Below, in pieces: positions 17,293-27,338 of a DNA stretch of 64,000 nt. The stretch spans positions 1 through 64,000 of the forward strand of contig NZ_BPQQ01000060.1 of assembly GCF_022179325.1 (NCBI RefSeq), in the 5' to 3' direction. Source of the DNA: Methylobacterium isbiliense. Lineage in GTDB: Bacteria > Pseudomonadota > Alphaproteobacteria > Rhizobiales > Beijerinckiaceae. Numbering within the stretch: the stretch's first letter is position 1; every line of letters starts with the position of its first letter. The notes under the pieces are model-generated. The model was not told the origin of the DNA. It did no database searches and was given only the letters and a program-made list of their open reading frames with translations. The translations under genes and the position numbers were made by a program.

Positions 17293-18323
17293 GGCGCCTC
17301 CTCCCCCTCGCGCTCCTCGCGAGCCTGCTGGTCCTGCCGCTCCTGCTGCAGGCGAACCCCTACCTCCTCAACGCGCTCATCATCACGGGCATCCTGACGA
17401 TCGGCGCGATGAGCCTGAACCTGCTTCTCGGCTTCACCGGGCAGCTCAGCCTCGGCCACATCGCCTTCTTCGGCATCGGCGCCTATGTCAGCGCGCTCAC
17501 CAGCCTCGGCTTCGACGTCGAGATCGGCTTCGGCCACCGGATCGTGCACGAGCCCTGGCCGCCGGCCGCGGGCTTCCTGCTCGCGATCCTGGCCGCGGGG
17601 GCCTGCGGCTACCTGATCGGGCGCCTCTCCTTCCGGGTGCGCGGCGCCTACTTCGTGATCGTGACGATCTCCTTCGCCGAGGTGGTGCGCCTCGTCGCCC
17701 TCAACTGGGTCGAGCTGACACAGGGGCCGCTTGCCCTCACCGGCATCCCGGCGATGAGCGTGGGCGTCCCGGGCCTCGGCAACTGGACCCTGCGGACCAA
17801 GCTGCAGAACTACTACCTCGTGCTCGCGGTCGGCACGCTCTGCTATCTCCTCGTCGCCCGCCTCGTCGGCTCGCGCTTCGGCCGGGCGATGCGGGGGCTC
17901 AAGGAGAACGAGTCGCTCGCCCTCTCGGTCGGCATCAACGCCACCCGCACGCTCACGATCGCGGCGGTGATCTCGGCCGCGATGGCGGGCGCGGCGGGCA
18001 GCCTCTACGCGCATTACCTGCGCATCATCGATCCCGACGTGTTCGCGTTCTCGACCACGGTCAGCATGGTCATCATGGTGGTGGCGGGCGGCAAGGGCAC
18101 GCTGATGGGCCCGGTGATCGGCGGCCTGATCTTCGGCCTGCTGCCGGTGGCGCTGCGCCCGGTGATGGCGCCCGAGGCGCAGTGGATCGTCTACGGGATC
18201 GTGCTGATCGTGATCCTGTTCGTGATGCCGCGGGGCATCGTGCCCGGCCTGTCCGCCCTCCTCGCCCGGCGCCGCCCGGCGCCCGCCCCCCTCCTCAAGC
18301 CCAGCCCCGCGGTGCAGCGATGA
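17289..18323 (+). CDS. Branched-chain type ABC permease LivM
   Basis: A 344-residue permease of the LivM family with about nine helices. It has the LLLGFTGQLSLGHIAFFGIGAY segment near residues 38-58 and GLKENESLALSVGIN, the cytosolic EAA-like loop, near residue 205. The ATG at 17289 overlaps the livH stop. The C-terminus is Pro/Ala-rich and ends 4 bp into the ATPase gene, keeping the set coupled. Confidence 0.9.
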   Translation: MRRLLPLALLASLLVLPLLLQANPYLLNALIITGILTIGAMSLNLLLGFTGQLSLGHIAFFGIGAYVSALTSLGFDVEIGFGHRIVHEPWPPAAGFLLAILAAGACGYLIGRLSFRVRGAYFVIVTISFAEVVRLVALNWVELTQGPLALTGIPAMSVGVPGLGNWTLRTKLQNYYLVLAVGTLCYLLVARLVGSRFGRAMRGLKENESLALSVGINATRTLTIAAVISAAMAGAAGSLYAHYLRIIDPDVFAFSTTVSMVIMVVAGGKGTLMGPVIGGLIFGLLPVALRPVMAPEAQWIVYGIVLIVILFVMPRGIVPGLSALLARRRPAPAPLLKPSPAVQR

Positions 18324-19136
18324 GCGCGATCCTCTCGGTCGATCACGTCGGCGTGCGCTTCGGCGGCCTCGTCGCCATCGCCGACCTGCATCTCGACGTG
18401 GCGCAGGGCGAGATCCTGAGCCTGATCGGCCCGAACGGCGCGGGCAAGACCACCGCCTTCAACGTGATGACGGGCTTCCTCAAGCCGAGCCAGGGCGACG
18501 TCCGCTTCCGCGGCACCAGCCTGACGGGCCTGTCGCCCCACGCGATCGCGCGGCTCGGCCTCGCCCGCACCTTCCAGCGCACCAGCGTCTTCCCGGACGA
18601 CACGGTGTTCGACAACGTGATGATCGGCCTGCACGGCCAGGGCGCGCAGATGGCCCGGGCGCCTCTGCTCGCCGCGCTGATCGGCCGGGCGGGCGCGGGC
18701 GAGCGGCAGCTTCGCGCCCGCGCCGAGGCGCTCCTCGACTGGGTCGGCCTCGGTGCCCGGGCGCAGGAGAAGGCGGGGGCGCTGGCCTACGGCGAGCAGC
18801 GCCTCGTCGGCGTGGCGCTGGCGCTGGCGACCGAGCCCGCCATGCTCCTTCTCGACGAGCCGGTCTCCGGCATGAACGCCTCGGAGACCCGGGTCTTCGT
18901 CCGCCTGATCCGCCAGATTCGCGAGCGCGGCATCACCATCCTGCTCGTGGAGCACGACATGCCGATGGTGATGGAGGTCTCCGACCGCATCGTGGTGCTG
19001 AATTACGGCCGCCTGATCGCCGAGGGACCGCCGGAAGCGATCCGCAGCGATCCGGCGGTGATCGAGGCCTATCTCGGCCAGGGCAGCGCCGCGCGCCGGG
19101 CCGCCGCCGAGGCCCAGGCGACGCGGGAGGCCGCCC

Positions 19137-19144
<8 letters not shown>
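18320..19144 (+). CDS. Branched-chain type ABC ATPase LivG
   Basis: A 274-residue ATPase with Walker A GPNGAGKTT near residues 35-43, the LivG-typical degenerate signature LAYGEQRLVGVALAL and Walker B MLLLDEPVSGMN. The ATG at 18320 overlaps the livM stop (ATGA). An Ala-rich tail of about 20 residues follows the usual end. It forms the nucleotide-binding pair with the next gene. Confidence 0.92.
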
Positions 19145-19812
<668 letters not shown>

Positions 19813-19841
<29 letters not shown>

Positions 19842-20178
19842 GGGCAAACGGCCGGTCCGGATCCATCTCGGACCCCTCACCCTCCTCGCGGACCGATCCC
19901 TGACGCCGGTTCGCGCCGGCACGCGTCACCTCGTCCTGATCAGGGACGGGGCTCGGGTCGTCGCGGCGGAGCGGGCGTGCCCGCACGAGGGCGCCGACCT
20001 CGCGCTCGGCCGCTGCGCGGCCGGGCGGCTGCACTGCCCCCGCCATCTCGCCTCGTTCGACCTCCGCAGCGGCACCGTCTCGCCGGGCTGGTCCTTCCGC
20101 GCCCTGCGGCTGTTCCCGGTCGAAGCGGCGGCCGACGGGTTCTGGGTCACCATCGGCTTGGACGGACCGCAGCCGTAG
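19813..20178 (+). CDS. Small Rieske [2Fe-2S] ferredoxin-like protein
   Basis: A 121-residue single-domain Rieske protein. The cluster ligands are CPH (Cys and His near residues 56 and 58) and CPRH (near 75-78) in the order C-x-H ... C-x2-H, with a following HLASFDLRSG loop. There is no signal peptide and no oxygenase catalytic domain, so it is a soluble electron carrier or part of a multicomponent enzyme. The start lies inside the end of livF, so it belongs to the same operon and could take electrons to or from the Mo-hydroxylase or another enzyme of the pathway. Confidence 0.82.
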
Positions 20179-20194
20179 CCGCGCCTCGCGCATG

Positions 20195-20235
20195 GATGCC
20201 GGACGCGCCGCCAGCCGTCATCCGGCGCGGGCATC
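20195..20235. terminator. Hairpin between convergent genes
   Basis: GATGCC and CGCGCC pair with GGCGCG and GGCATC across a GGA bulge, between the Rieske stop and the acyltransferase stop. Its position between convergent genes suggests a bidirectional terminator; a T tract is lacking. Confidence 0.4.
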
Positions 20236-21298
20236 AACCCGTCGCGGCGTCCGGCGTCGGCGCCCAGTTCCGCTGCAGGGCCGCTCTGAGCGCGGCGTCG
20301 ATTGGCTTCTCGATCAGGCGCCAGATGACGATGCTGCCGCAGATCACCGTGAGCACCGCGAGGGCGTACAGGATCGGGATGTGCCCGGACCCGGCCTGAG
20401 GGCCGAACTTCCGCCAGATCTGCACGAGCGCGGCCAGAGCGAACATGTGGGAGAGGTACATGGTGTAGGAGACGTCGCCCATGAGCTTGAGGAAACCGAA
20501 CGCTCTCCACGAGATGCAGGCGGCCGCGAACACCAGGACGGCCGCGACGAGGCCGAAGCGCAGGACGCGGTAGCCCGGATCCGCCATGGGCAGGCAGATG
20601 AGGAGCGCGCAGGCCAGACCGAACACCGCCCACGCGACGGGCTGGCTGCGGATCGTCCACCGCCGCCAGATCGCCGCCGCGACGAGGCCGAAGCCGAATT
20701 CGAGGATGATCGGGTCCGTGTAGAACCCGAGCGGCCCCGGCGGATCGGTCAGGACGCCGACCAGCGCCAGCGCCCCGAGGGCCGCCACGACGAGCGTCGC
20801 CACGTGGCTCTGCCGCTGGGCGCCGCACACGATCGCCGCGGCGAACAGGGCGTAGAAGAACATTTCGTAATTGAGCGTCCAGCCGGTCGGCAGCAGCGGC
20901 AGGAACAATTGCGGCGCGACCGGACTCGCCACCGGAATGAAGAACAGTGATGCGATCAGGTGTTCCGCATTGACGAAAGAAGATTTGACCGACTGCCCCA
21001 GATTCGGCATCAGAACGATGATGAACACCATCGCAAGAGTCGCGAGCCAGTAGAGCGGGACGATCCTGATCAGTCTGCGGACGAAGAAGCTGCGTGCATC
21101 AACTGCGGAGCCGCCATCCGTCGCGTGATACATGATGAAGCCGCTGATCACGAAAAAGACGTCGACGCCGGCCTGCAGGCTCTCCAGCGGCCGATAGCCT
21201 TCGTAGAGATGCGAGAGTTGCAGCTCGATGTGGAAAAAGACGACCGATAATGCGGAAATTCCTCTAAGATATTGAATGCCAATGATCTCTTTCGGCAT
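20234..21298 (-). CDS. Acyltransferase family 3 membrane protein (OafA-like)
   Basis: A 354-residue integral membrane acyltransferase with about ten helices. It begins MPKEIIGIQYLRGISALSVV, in which the RGISAL-type motif and the following FFHIE (His of the family) are diagnostic of acyltransferase 3 proteins that O-acylate surface polysaccharides. LSHMFAL and SYTMYLSH-type segments occur near residue 275. It is alone, convergent to the Rieske gene, and its 5' half and upstream region are visibly richer in A/T than the neighbours, which may mean separate acquisition. The acceptor is unknown. Confidence 0.88.
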   Translation of the reverse strand: MPKEIIGIQYLRGISALSVVFFHIELQLSHLYEGYRPLESLQAGVDVFFVISGFIMYHATDGGSAVDARSFFVRRLIRIVPLYWLATLAMVFIIVLMPNLGQSVKSSFVNAEHLIASLFFIPVASPVAPQLFLPLLPTGWTLNYEMFFYALFAAAIVCGAQRQSHVATLVVAALGALALVGVLTDPPGPLGFYTDPIILEFGFGLVAAAIWRRWTIRSQPVAWAVFGLACALLICLPMADPGYRVLRFGLVAAVLVFAAACISWRAFGFLKLMGDVSYTMYLSHMFALAALVQIWRKFGPQAGSGHIPILYALAVLTVICGSIVIWRLIEKPIDAALRAALQRNWAPTPDAATG

Positions 21299-21718
21299 GG
21301 ACGCCCCCCGGGCTGCCGGTATTTATTCTTGAAGGCTGAATATCGGCAGCAAAGAACGGCTAGATGCCGCCGCCCCGATCAGTCAAGCAGGAAGTGCACC
21401 GGCGCTCGGCCGGAGAGCGCGACTGGTGCTGACAGCATCCGCAAGACCACACCACGCCGGGGTCGATCGCCCTGTACTGCCTCTCCGAGATGTCCTGTCG
21501 CGGCGCGAGGGCGGCACGAAGCAGCCGGCCTCACATTCCGTGGGAGCCGGCGATCCGACCCGGGGCCTGATCGTCGGCCGGACGGACCCTGCGCGTCCGC
21601 CTCGCCGCCCGGAGCGGACCGCCTGCCCAGGGGACGCGTCGGCCGGGGGCCCATCCGGCGCGGTTCCGCCCGGACGGCGGCCTTCCCACCGTTGCGCGCC
21701 GCGCGGTCTTGTGCTTTG
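21299..21718. other. Intergenic stretch upstream of the glycine riboswitch
   Basis: Both divergent promoters (acyltransferase and gcv) must lie here. The first 60 bases are AT-rich (ATTTATTCTTGAAGG and GAATATCGG) and probably carry the acyltransferase promoter. The remaining GC-rich sequence shows no open frame with a ribosome binding site or recognised family. Confidence 0.5.
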
Positions 21719-21927
21719 GTCCAACCCGTCCGAACAGGGCGATGCGGGAGAGCCCAGCCCGGCTCGATGAGCCGGGCATGGCGCCGACGGAGCAACCACC
21801 CCCGGAAACTCTCAGGCACAATCACCGCATCGTTGGACAATCTGGAGAGAGGCGTCGTCCGGCGCCCACCGAAGGAGAAACCTCGCACGCCCGTGCGGGG
21901 GAAGCTCTCAGGTACCCGTGACAGATG
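21719..21927 (+). ncRNA. Tandem glycine riboswitch upstream of gcvTHP
   Basis: Two glycine aptamers stand in tandem, 57 bp before gcvT. Aptamer I (21741-21831) is closed by P1 GATGCGG/CCGCATC and contains GGGAGAG, GCCGACGGAGCAACC and CTCTCAGGCACA. Aptamer II (about 21839-21927) is closed by ATCTG/CAGAT and contains GGAGAG, CCACCGAAGGAGAAACC and CTCTCAGGTACC. GTCCAAC (21719-21725) pairs with GTTGGAC (21832-21838), giving the leader-linker helix known to form a kink-turn in tandem glycine riboswitches. In known cases glycine binding turns expression of the glycine cleavage genes on. Confidence 0.92.
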
Positions 21928-21983
21928 GGGGTGGCCGCGGTGCGTGAGCGCCGTCGGTCTCGCCTGTCGCGGAGGATCCCGAG

Positions 21984-23123
21984 ATGTCAGCGCAGCCCGT
22001 CGAACCGGTTGCTCTCCGAAACACGCCCCTGCACGACCTGCACCTGCGCCTCGGCGCCCGCATGGTGCCCTTCGCGGGCTACGCCATGCCGCTGCAATAC
22101 CCGGCTGGCCAGCTCAAGGAGCACCTGCACACGCGGCAGGCCGCCGGGCTGTTCGACGTCTCCCACATGGGACAGGTCGTGCTCTCCGGCCCCGATCCGG
22201 ACCGGATCGCCCGCGCGCTGGAGAGCCTGATCCCGGCCGATCTCGCCGGGCTGAAGGCCGGCCGCCAGCGCTACGGGCTGCTCACCGATGAATCCGGTGG
22301 CATCCTCGACGACCTGATGGTCGCCCGCTTCGACGACCGTCTGGTCGTCGTGGTGAACGCCGCGAACAAGCGGGCGGACGCCGCCCGCCTGCGCGAGCGC
22401 CTGCCGGCCGAGATCGCCGTGGAGGAGCGGCCCGATGCGCTGATCGCCCTGCAGGGACCGGCGGCCGAGGCGGCGCTGGCGGCCCTGGCGCCCGAGGTCG
22501 CGGCGATGCGCTTCCTCGACGTCCGCACGGTCACGCTGCTCGGCGCGCCGGGCTTCGTCGCGCGCTCCGGCTACACGGGCGAGGACGGGTTCGAGATCTC
22601 GGTGCCGGCCGAGGCCGCCGAGGCAGTGGCCGAGGCGCTGCTGGCGAAAGCAGGCGTGATGCCGGTCGGGCTCGGCGCCCGCGACACGCTGCGGCTCGAA
22701 GCGGGCCTCTGCCTGCACGGGGCCGACATCGACCCGACCACGAGCCCCGCCGAGGCGGATCTGGGCTTCGCGATCCCCAAGGTCCGGCGGCGGGGCGGCG
22801 CGCGCGCCGGCGGCTTCCCGGGGGAGGCCCGCATCCTGCAGGAGCTGGAAGCCGGCACGGCGCGGCGGCGCGTCGGCCTCCGCCCCGAGGGGCGGGCGCC
22901 CGTGCGGGCCGGCGCCCCGCTGCTGGCCGAGGACGGCACGCCGCTCGGCACCGTCACCTCGGGCAGCTTCGGCCCGAGCCTCGGCGCCCCGGTGGCGATG
23001 GGATACGTCGCGGCCCTGCACGCGCAGGCCGGCACGCGTCTCCTCGCGGAGGTCCGCGGCCAGCACCTGCCCCTCGTCGTGACCCCCCTTCCCTTCCGTC
23101 CCGCCACCTTCAAGCGCGACTGA
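21984..23123 (+). CDS. gcvT: Glycine cleavage T protein (aminomethyltransferase)
   Basis: The 379-residue tetrahydrofolate-dependent aminomethyltransferase of the glycine cleavage system; it releases ammonia and forms 5,10-methylene-THF from the aminomethyl-lipoyl H protein. Family segments are GARMVPFAGYAMPLQY (residues 16-31), GLFDVSHMGQV, and the C-terminal barrel with GLGARDTLRLEAGLCLHG. The ATG at 21984 follows GGAGGA. It is the first gene after the glycine riboswitch, with gcvH and gcvP behind it at short spacing. Confidence 0.95.
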   Translation: MSAQPVEPVALRNTPLHDLHLRLGARMVPFAGYAMPLQYPAGQLKEHLHTRQAAGLFDVSHMGQVVLSGPDPDRIARALESLIPADLAGLKAGRQRYGLLTDESGGILDDLMVARFDDRLVVVVNAANKRADAARLRERLPAEIAVEERPDALIALQGPAAEAALAALAPEVAAMRFLDVRTVTLLGAPGFVARSGYTGEDGFEISVPAEAAEAVAEALLAKAGVMPVGLGARDTLRLEAGLCLHGADIDPTTSPAEADLGFAIPKVRRRGGARAGGFPGEARILQELEAGTARRRVGLRPEGRAPVRAGAPLLAEDGTPLGTVTSGSFGPSLGAPVAMGYVAALHAQAGTRLLAEVRGQHLPLVVTPLPFRPATFKRD

Positions 23124-23141
23124 CCGACCGGAGTGACTCCC

Positions 23142-23504
23142 ATGCTGCGTTTCACGGACGAACACGAATGGCTGAAGCTCGACGGCGAGATCGCCACGGT
23201 CGGCATCACCCAGCACGCCACCGAGCAGCTCGGTGACCTCGTCTTCGTCGAACTGCCGAAGGTCGGGGCCGCGCTGATCAAGGGCGCCGCCGCGGCGGTG
23301 GTCGAGTCGGTCAAGGCCGCCTCCGAGGTCTACGCGCCCCTCGACGGCGAGGTGACGGAGGTCAACGACGCGGTCGCGGCCTCCCCCGAGACCGTGAACG
23401 CCGATCCGCAGGGCTCGGGCTGGCTCTACCGGATGCGCCTCAAGGACCCGGCCGCGATGGAGACCCTGATGGACGAGGCCGCCTACGCGGCCTTCACGCA
23501 GTGA
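23142..23504 (+). CDS. gcvH: Glycine cleavage H protein
   Basis: The 120-residue lipoyl carrier of the glycine cleavage system. The lipoylated lysine is Lys58 in [14 protein letters not shown]. The ATG at 23142 with GGAG 9-12 bp upstream is preferred; a GTG nine bases earlier is in frame but would sit on the ribosome binding site. It lies between gcvT and gcvP. Confidence 0.95.
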   Translation: MLRFTDEHEWLKLDGEIATVGITQHATEQLGDLVFVELPKVGAALIKGAAAAVVESVKAASEVYAPLDGEVTEVNDAVAASPETVNADPQGSGWLYRMRLKDPAAMETLMDEAAYAAFTQ

Positions 23505-23524
23505 CCGGCCCGGAGAGACGCCAG

Positions 23525-26365
23525 ATGGCCGCCTACGACCCCTACGACTTCGCCAACCGCCGGCACATCGGCCCGACCCTCGGCGAGATGACCGAGATGC
23601 TGCAGCGCGTCGGCGCGGACAGCCTTGATGCCCTGATCGACGAGACGCTGCCGCCCGACATCCGGCAATCCGAGCCGATCGAGTTCGGCCGCCCGCTGAC
23701 CGAGCGCCGCGCGATCGAGCGGATGCGCGCGGTCGCCAACAAGAACCGCCTCCTCGTGTCGCTGATCGGCCAGGGCTACCACGGCACCACGATGCCGCCC
23801 GCGATCCAGCGCAACATCTTCGAGAACCCGGCCTGGTACACGGCCTATTCGCCCTACCAGCCGGAGATCAGCCAGGGCCGCCTGGAGGCGCTGCTGAACT
23901 TCCAGACCATGGTCTGCGACCTGACGGCGCTCGACATCGCCAACGCCTCGCTGCTCGACGAGGGGACGGCGGCGGCCGAAGCGATGGGCATGGCGCAGCG
24001 GGTGGCCACCTCGCAGGCCGACGCCTTCTTCGTCGACAAGGACTGCCTGCCCCAGACCATCGCGGTGCTGCGCACCCGGGCCGCCCCGCTCGGCTGGCGC
24101 GTGATCGTCGGCGATCCCTTCCGCGACCTCGTTCCCGGAGAGGTCTTCGGCGCGCTGTTCCAGTATCCGGGCGTGAACGGCGCCATCCACGACTTCACCG
24201 GCCCGATCGAGCGCCTGCACGCGGCCGGCGCCATCGCCGTGGTGGCGGCCGATCCGCTGGCGCTCACGCTGCTCAAGGCGCCGGGCGAGATGGGCGCCGA
24301 CATCGCGGTCGGCTCGATGCAGCGCTACGGCGTGCCGGTGGGCTACGGCGGCCCGCACGCCGCCTACATGGCGGCGCGCGACGCCACCAAGCGGGCCATG
24401 CCCGGGCGCATCGTCGGCGTGTCCGTCGATGCCCGCGGGCAGCGCGCCTACCGCCTCGCGCTCCAGACCCGCGAGCAGCACATCCGCCGCGAGAAGGCGA
24501 CCTCGAACATCTGCACCAGCCAGGTGCTGCTCGCCGTCGTCGCCTCGATGTACGCGGTCTATCACGGGCCGGAGGGCCTGAAGGCGATCGCGCAGCGCGT
24601 GCACCGCGACGCCGTGCGCCTCGCCGACGGCCTGACGCGGCTGGGCTTCACGGTCGAGCCCGAGACATTCTTCGACACGATCACGGTCGCGGTCGGCCCG
24701 TTCCAGGGCATGATCCTGAGGAGCGCCGTCGAGAACGGCGTCAACCTGCGCAAGATCGGCGACGACCGCATCGGCATCACGGTGGACGAGCGCACGAGGC
24801 CCGACATCATCCAGGCCGTGTGGCGCGCCTTCGGGGGCACGGACCTCGCCTACGACGAGGCGTGGCCCGAGGCGCGGCTGCCCGCCGGGCTCCAGCGCAG
24901 CTCCGCGTTCCTCACCCACCCGATCTTCCACATGAACCGGGCCGAGAGCGAGATGACGCGCTACATGCGCCGCCTCGCCGACCGGGATCTGGCGCTCGAC
25001 CGCACCATGATCCCGCTCGGCTCCTGCACCATGAAGCTCAACGCCACGGCCGAGATGCTGCCGATCTCCTGGCCGGAATTCTCGGAGATCCATCCCTTCG
25101 TCCCCGAGGACCAGGCCCGGGGCTACGCCGAGCTGATCGAGGACCTGTCGCAGAAGCTCTGCGACATCACCGGCTACGACGCCATCTCGATGCAGCCGAA
25201 CTCGGGTGCGCAGGGGGAATATGCCGGGCTTCTCGCCATCCGCGGCTACCACCTCGCCCGCGGCGAGGGCCACCGCGACGTCTGCCTGATCCCCTCCTCG
25301 GCCCACGGCACCAACCCGGCCTCCGCGCAGATGTGCGGCATGACCGTCGTGGTGGTGGCGGCGGACCCGCAGGGCAACGTCGACGTGGACGACTTCCGCC
25401 GCAAGGCCGAGCAGCACGCCGACCGGCTCGCCGCCTGCATGATCACCTACCCGTCGACCCACGGCGTGTTCGAGACGCGGGTGCGCGAGATCTGCGACAT
25501 CGTCCACCAGCATGGCGGCCAGGTCTATCTCGACGGCGCCAACCTCAACGCGCTGGTCGGGCTCGCCCGGCCGGGGGACATCGGCGCCGATGTCAGCCAC
25601 CTCAACCTGCACAAGACGTTCTGCATCCCGCACGGCGGCGGCGGTCCCGGCATGGGGCCGATCGGCGTCAAGGCGCACCTGATCCCCCATCTCCCGTCTG
25701 ATCCGCGCACCGGCGAGGCGGGCGCGGTCTCGGCCGCGCCGTTCGGCTCGGCCTCGATCCTGCCGATCTCGTGGAGCTACTGCCTGATGATGGGCGGGCG
25801 CGGGCTCACGCAAGCGACCCGCGTGGCGATCCTCAACGCGAACTACATCGCCGAGCGGCTCAAGGGCGCCTACGCGATCGTCTACACGGGCCGCAACGGA
25901 CGCGTGGCGCACGAGTGCATCGTGGACGTGCGCCCCTTCCAGAAGACCGCCGGGATCAGCGTCGAGGACATCGCCAAGCGGCTGATCGATTGCGGCTTCC
26001 ACCCGCCGACGATGAGCTGGCCGGTCGCCGGCACGCTGATGATCGAGCCGACCGAATCCGAGACCAAGGCGGAGGTCGACCGCTTCTGCGACGCGATGCT
26101 GTCGATCCGGGAGGAGATCCGGGCGATCGAGGAGGGCCGGGCCGACCGGAACAACAACCCGCTCAAGCGCGCCCCGCACACGGTGCAGGACCTGATCGGT
26201 CCCTGGGAGCGGCCCTACTCGCGGGAGGCGGCCTGCTTCCCGGCCGGCTCGCTCGGGATGGACAAGTACTGGCCCCCGGTGAACCGCGTCGACAACGCCT
26301 ACGGCGACCGCAACCTCGTGTGCAGCTGCCCGCCGGTGGAAGCCTACGCCTCGGCGGCCGAGTAG
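23525..26365 (+). CDS. gcvP: Glycine dehydrogenase (decarboxylating), P protein
   Basis: The 946-residue single-chain P protein, which decarboxylates glycine on pyridoxal phosphate and transfers the aminomethyl group to GcvH. The start [18 protein letters not shown] is typical, and the PLP lysine is Lys697 in [19 protein letters not shown]. The ATG at 23525 follows GGAGAG by eight bases; an in-frame GTG at 23501 overlapping the gcvH stop is less likely. The full length indicates the fused form and not the split GcvPA/GcvPB type. Methylene-THF produced here feeds one-carbon metabolism. Confidence 0.96.
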   Translation: MAAYDPYDFANRRHIGPTLGEMTEMLQRVGADSLDALIDETLPPDIRQSEPIEFGRPLTERRAIERMRAVANKNRLLVSLIGQGYHGTTMPPAIQRNIFENPAWYTAYSPYQPEISQGRLEALLNFQTMVCDLTALDIANASLLDEGTAAAEAMGMAQRVATSQADAFFVDKDCLPQTIAVLRTRAAPLGWRVIVGDPFRDLVPGEVFGALFQYPGVNGAIHDFTGPIERLHAAGAIAVVAADPLALTLLKAPGEMGADIAVGSMQRYGVPVGYGGPHAAYMAARDATKRAMPGRIVGVSVDARGQRAYRLALQTREQHIRREKATSNICTSQVLLAVVASMYAVYHGPEGLKAIAQRVHRDAVRLADGLTRLGFTVEPETFFDTITVAVGPFQGMILRSAVENGVNLRKIGDDRIGITVDERTRPDIIQAVWRAFGGTDLAYDEAWPEARLPAGLQRSSAFLTHPIFHMNRAESEMTRYMRRLADRDLALDRTMIPLGSCTMKLNATAEMLPISWPEFSEIHPFVPEDQARGYAELIEDLSQKLCDITGYDAISMQPNSGAQGEYAGLLAIRGYHLARGEGHRDVCLIPSSAHGTNPASAQMCGMTVVVVAADPQGNVDVDDFRRKAEQHADRLAACMITYPSTHGVFETRVREICDIVHQHGGQVYLDGANLNALVGLARPGDIGADVSHLNLHKTFCIPHGGGGPGMGPIGVKAHLIPHLPSDPRTGEAGAVSAAPFGSASILPISWSYCLMMGGRGLTQATRVAILNANYIAERLKGAYAIVYTGRNGRVAHECIVDVRPFQKTAGISVEDIAKRLIDCGFHPPTMSWPVAGTLMIEPTESETKAEVDRFCDAMLSIREEIRAIEEGRADRNNNPLKRAPHTVQDLIGPWERPYSREAACFPAGSLGMDKYWPPVNRVDNAYGDRNLVCSCPPVEAYASAAE

Positions 26366-26416
26366 TCCGGCGGCCGGTCCCGTCCGCCAGGGCCGGGCAC
26401 CGTCCCGGCGGTTGAG

Positions 26417-26440
26417 GACCGGGCCGACCGGGGCCCGGTC
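26417..26440. terminator. Hairpin between convergent gcvP and regulator gene
   Basis: GACCGGGCC and GGCCCGGTC form a perfect 9-bp stem with a six-base loop, overlapping the last bases of the response-regulator gene and 52 bp after gcvP. It would serve both convergent transcripts. There is no T tract. Confidence 0.45.
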
Positions 26441-27338
26441 AGGCGCGCTGGTCCTGCAGCGCGCGAACGACCAGCGCCGAGGCCGAGGTGCGGTTCTCGA
26501 CGCCGAGCTTGGCGTAGATCTGCTCCAGGTGCTTGGTGACGGTGCGGGGGCTCAGGGACAGGATCTCGCCGATGTCGCGGCTGGCCTTGCCGCGCGAGAC
26601 CCAGAGCAGCACCTCGGCCTCGCGCTGGGTCAGGCCGAGGGCGCGGCGCAGGCGCTCGATCTCGCCGCCGTCGAGGGTGAGGCGCAGGAGCACCTCGTTG
26701 CCGCCGACGCGGCCGATGCGGCTGAGCTGGAGGCGGCGCCCGTCGCGCACCGGCAGGGCGAGGGGGCCGGCGGAATCCGTGCGCAGCCACGCCAGCGCCG
26801 CCTGCGGCAGCGCGGGGTCGCCGCCGGCCGCCCCGTCGAGGTCGCCGAGCAGCTTGGCGGCCTGCGGCGTGCACCAGCGGACCGCCCCCGCGGCATCGAC
26901 CGCGAACAGGAAGCGCCCGGCGCTGTCGAGGGCGAGGCGCGCGCTCTGGGCCGCGCGCGCGTTGGCGAGGTGGACGCGGATCCGCGCCAGGATCTCGCCG
27001 GACGAGATCGGCTTGGTGACGTAGTCGACCCCGCCGGCTTCGAGTCCGCGCACGATGTGCTCGGTCTCCGACAGGCCGGTCATGAAGATCACCGGGACGT
27101 GGGCCAGGGCTGCGTCGGCCCTGAGGCGGCGGCAGGTCTCGAACCCGTCGAGGCCGGGCATCACCGCGTCGAGCAGGATGATGTCGGGGGTGATCTCCTG
27201 GACCAGCGTCAGCGCCGCCTCGCCCGACACCGCCACCAGCACGGTGGCGCCCGTCGCCTCGATCGCGGCGGTGAGGAAGCTCAGGGTCTCGGGCGAATCG
27301 TCGATCACCAGCACGACGTCGCGGCCGGACTCAGGCAT
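26439..27338 (-). CDS. Response regulator, REC plus LuxR-type HTH
   Basis: A 299-residue two-component regulator. The N-terminal receiver has Asp13/Asp14, the phospho-acceptor Asp57 in ILLDAVMPG and the KPIS lysine near 108. A middle stretch (about 130-225) resembles a small PAS-like sensor (FLFAVDAAGAVRWCTPQA). The C-terminal LuxR HTH carries LTQREAEVLLWVSRGKASRD and SPRTVTKHLEQIYAKLGVENR. The start overlaps the stop of the hybrid kinase gene by 8 bp, so the two form a dedicated pair. The adjacent divergent amide/urea operon is the obvious target, by position only. Confidence 0.88.
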   Translation of the reverse strand: MPESGRDVVLVIDDSPETLSFLTAAIEATGATVLVAVSGEAALTLVQEITPDIILLDAVMPGLDGFETCRRLRADAALAHVPVIFMTGLSETEHIVRGLEAGGVDYVTKPISSGEILARIRVHLANARAAQSARLALDSAGRFLFAVDAAGAVRWCTPQAAKLLGDLDGAAGGDPALPQAALAWLRTDSAGPLALPVRDGRRLQLSRIGRVGGNEVLLRLTLDGGEIERLRRALGLTQREAEVLLWVSRGKASRDIGEILSLSPRTVTKHLEQIYAKLGVENRTSASALVVRALQDQRA

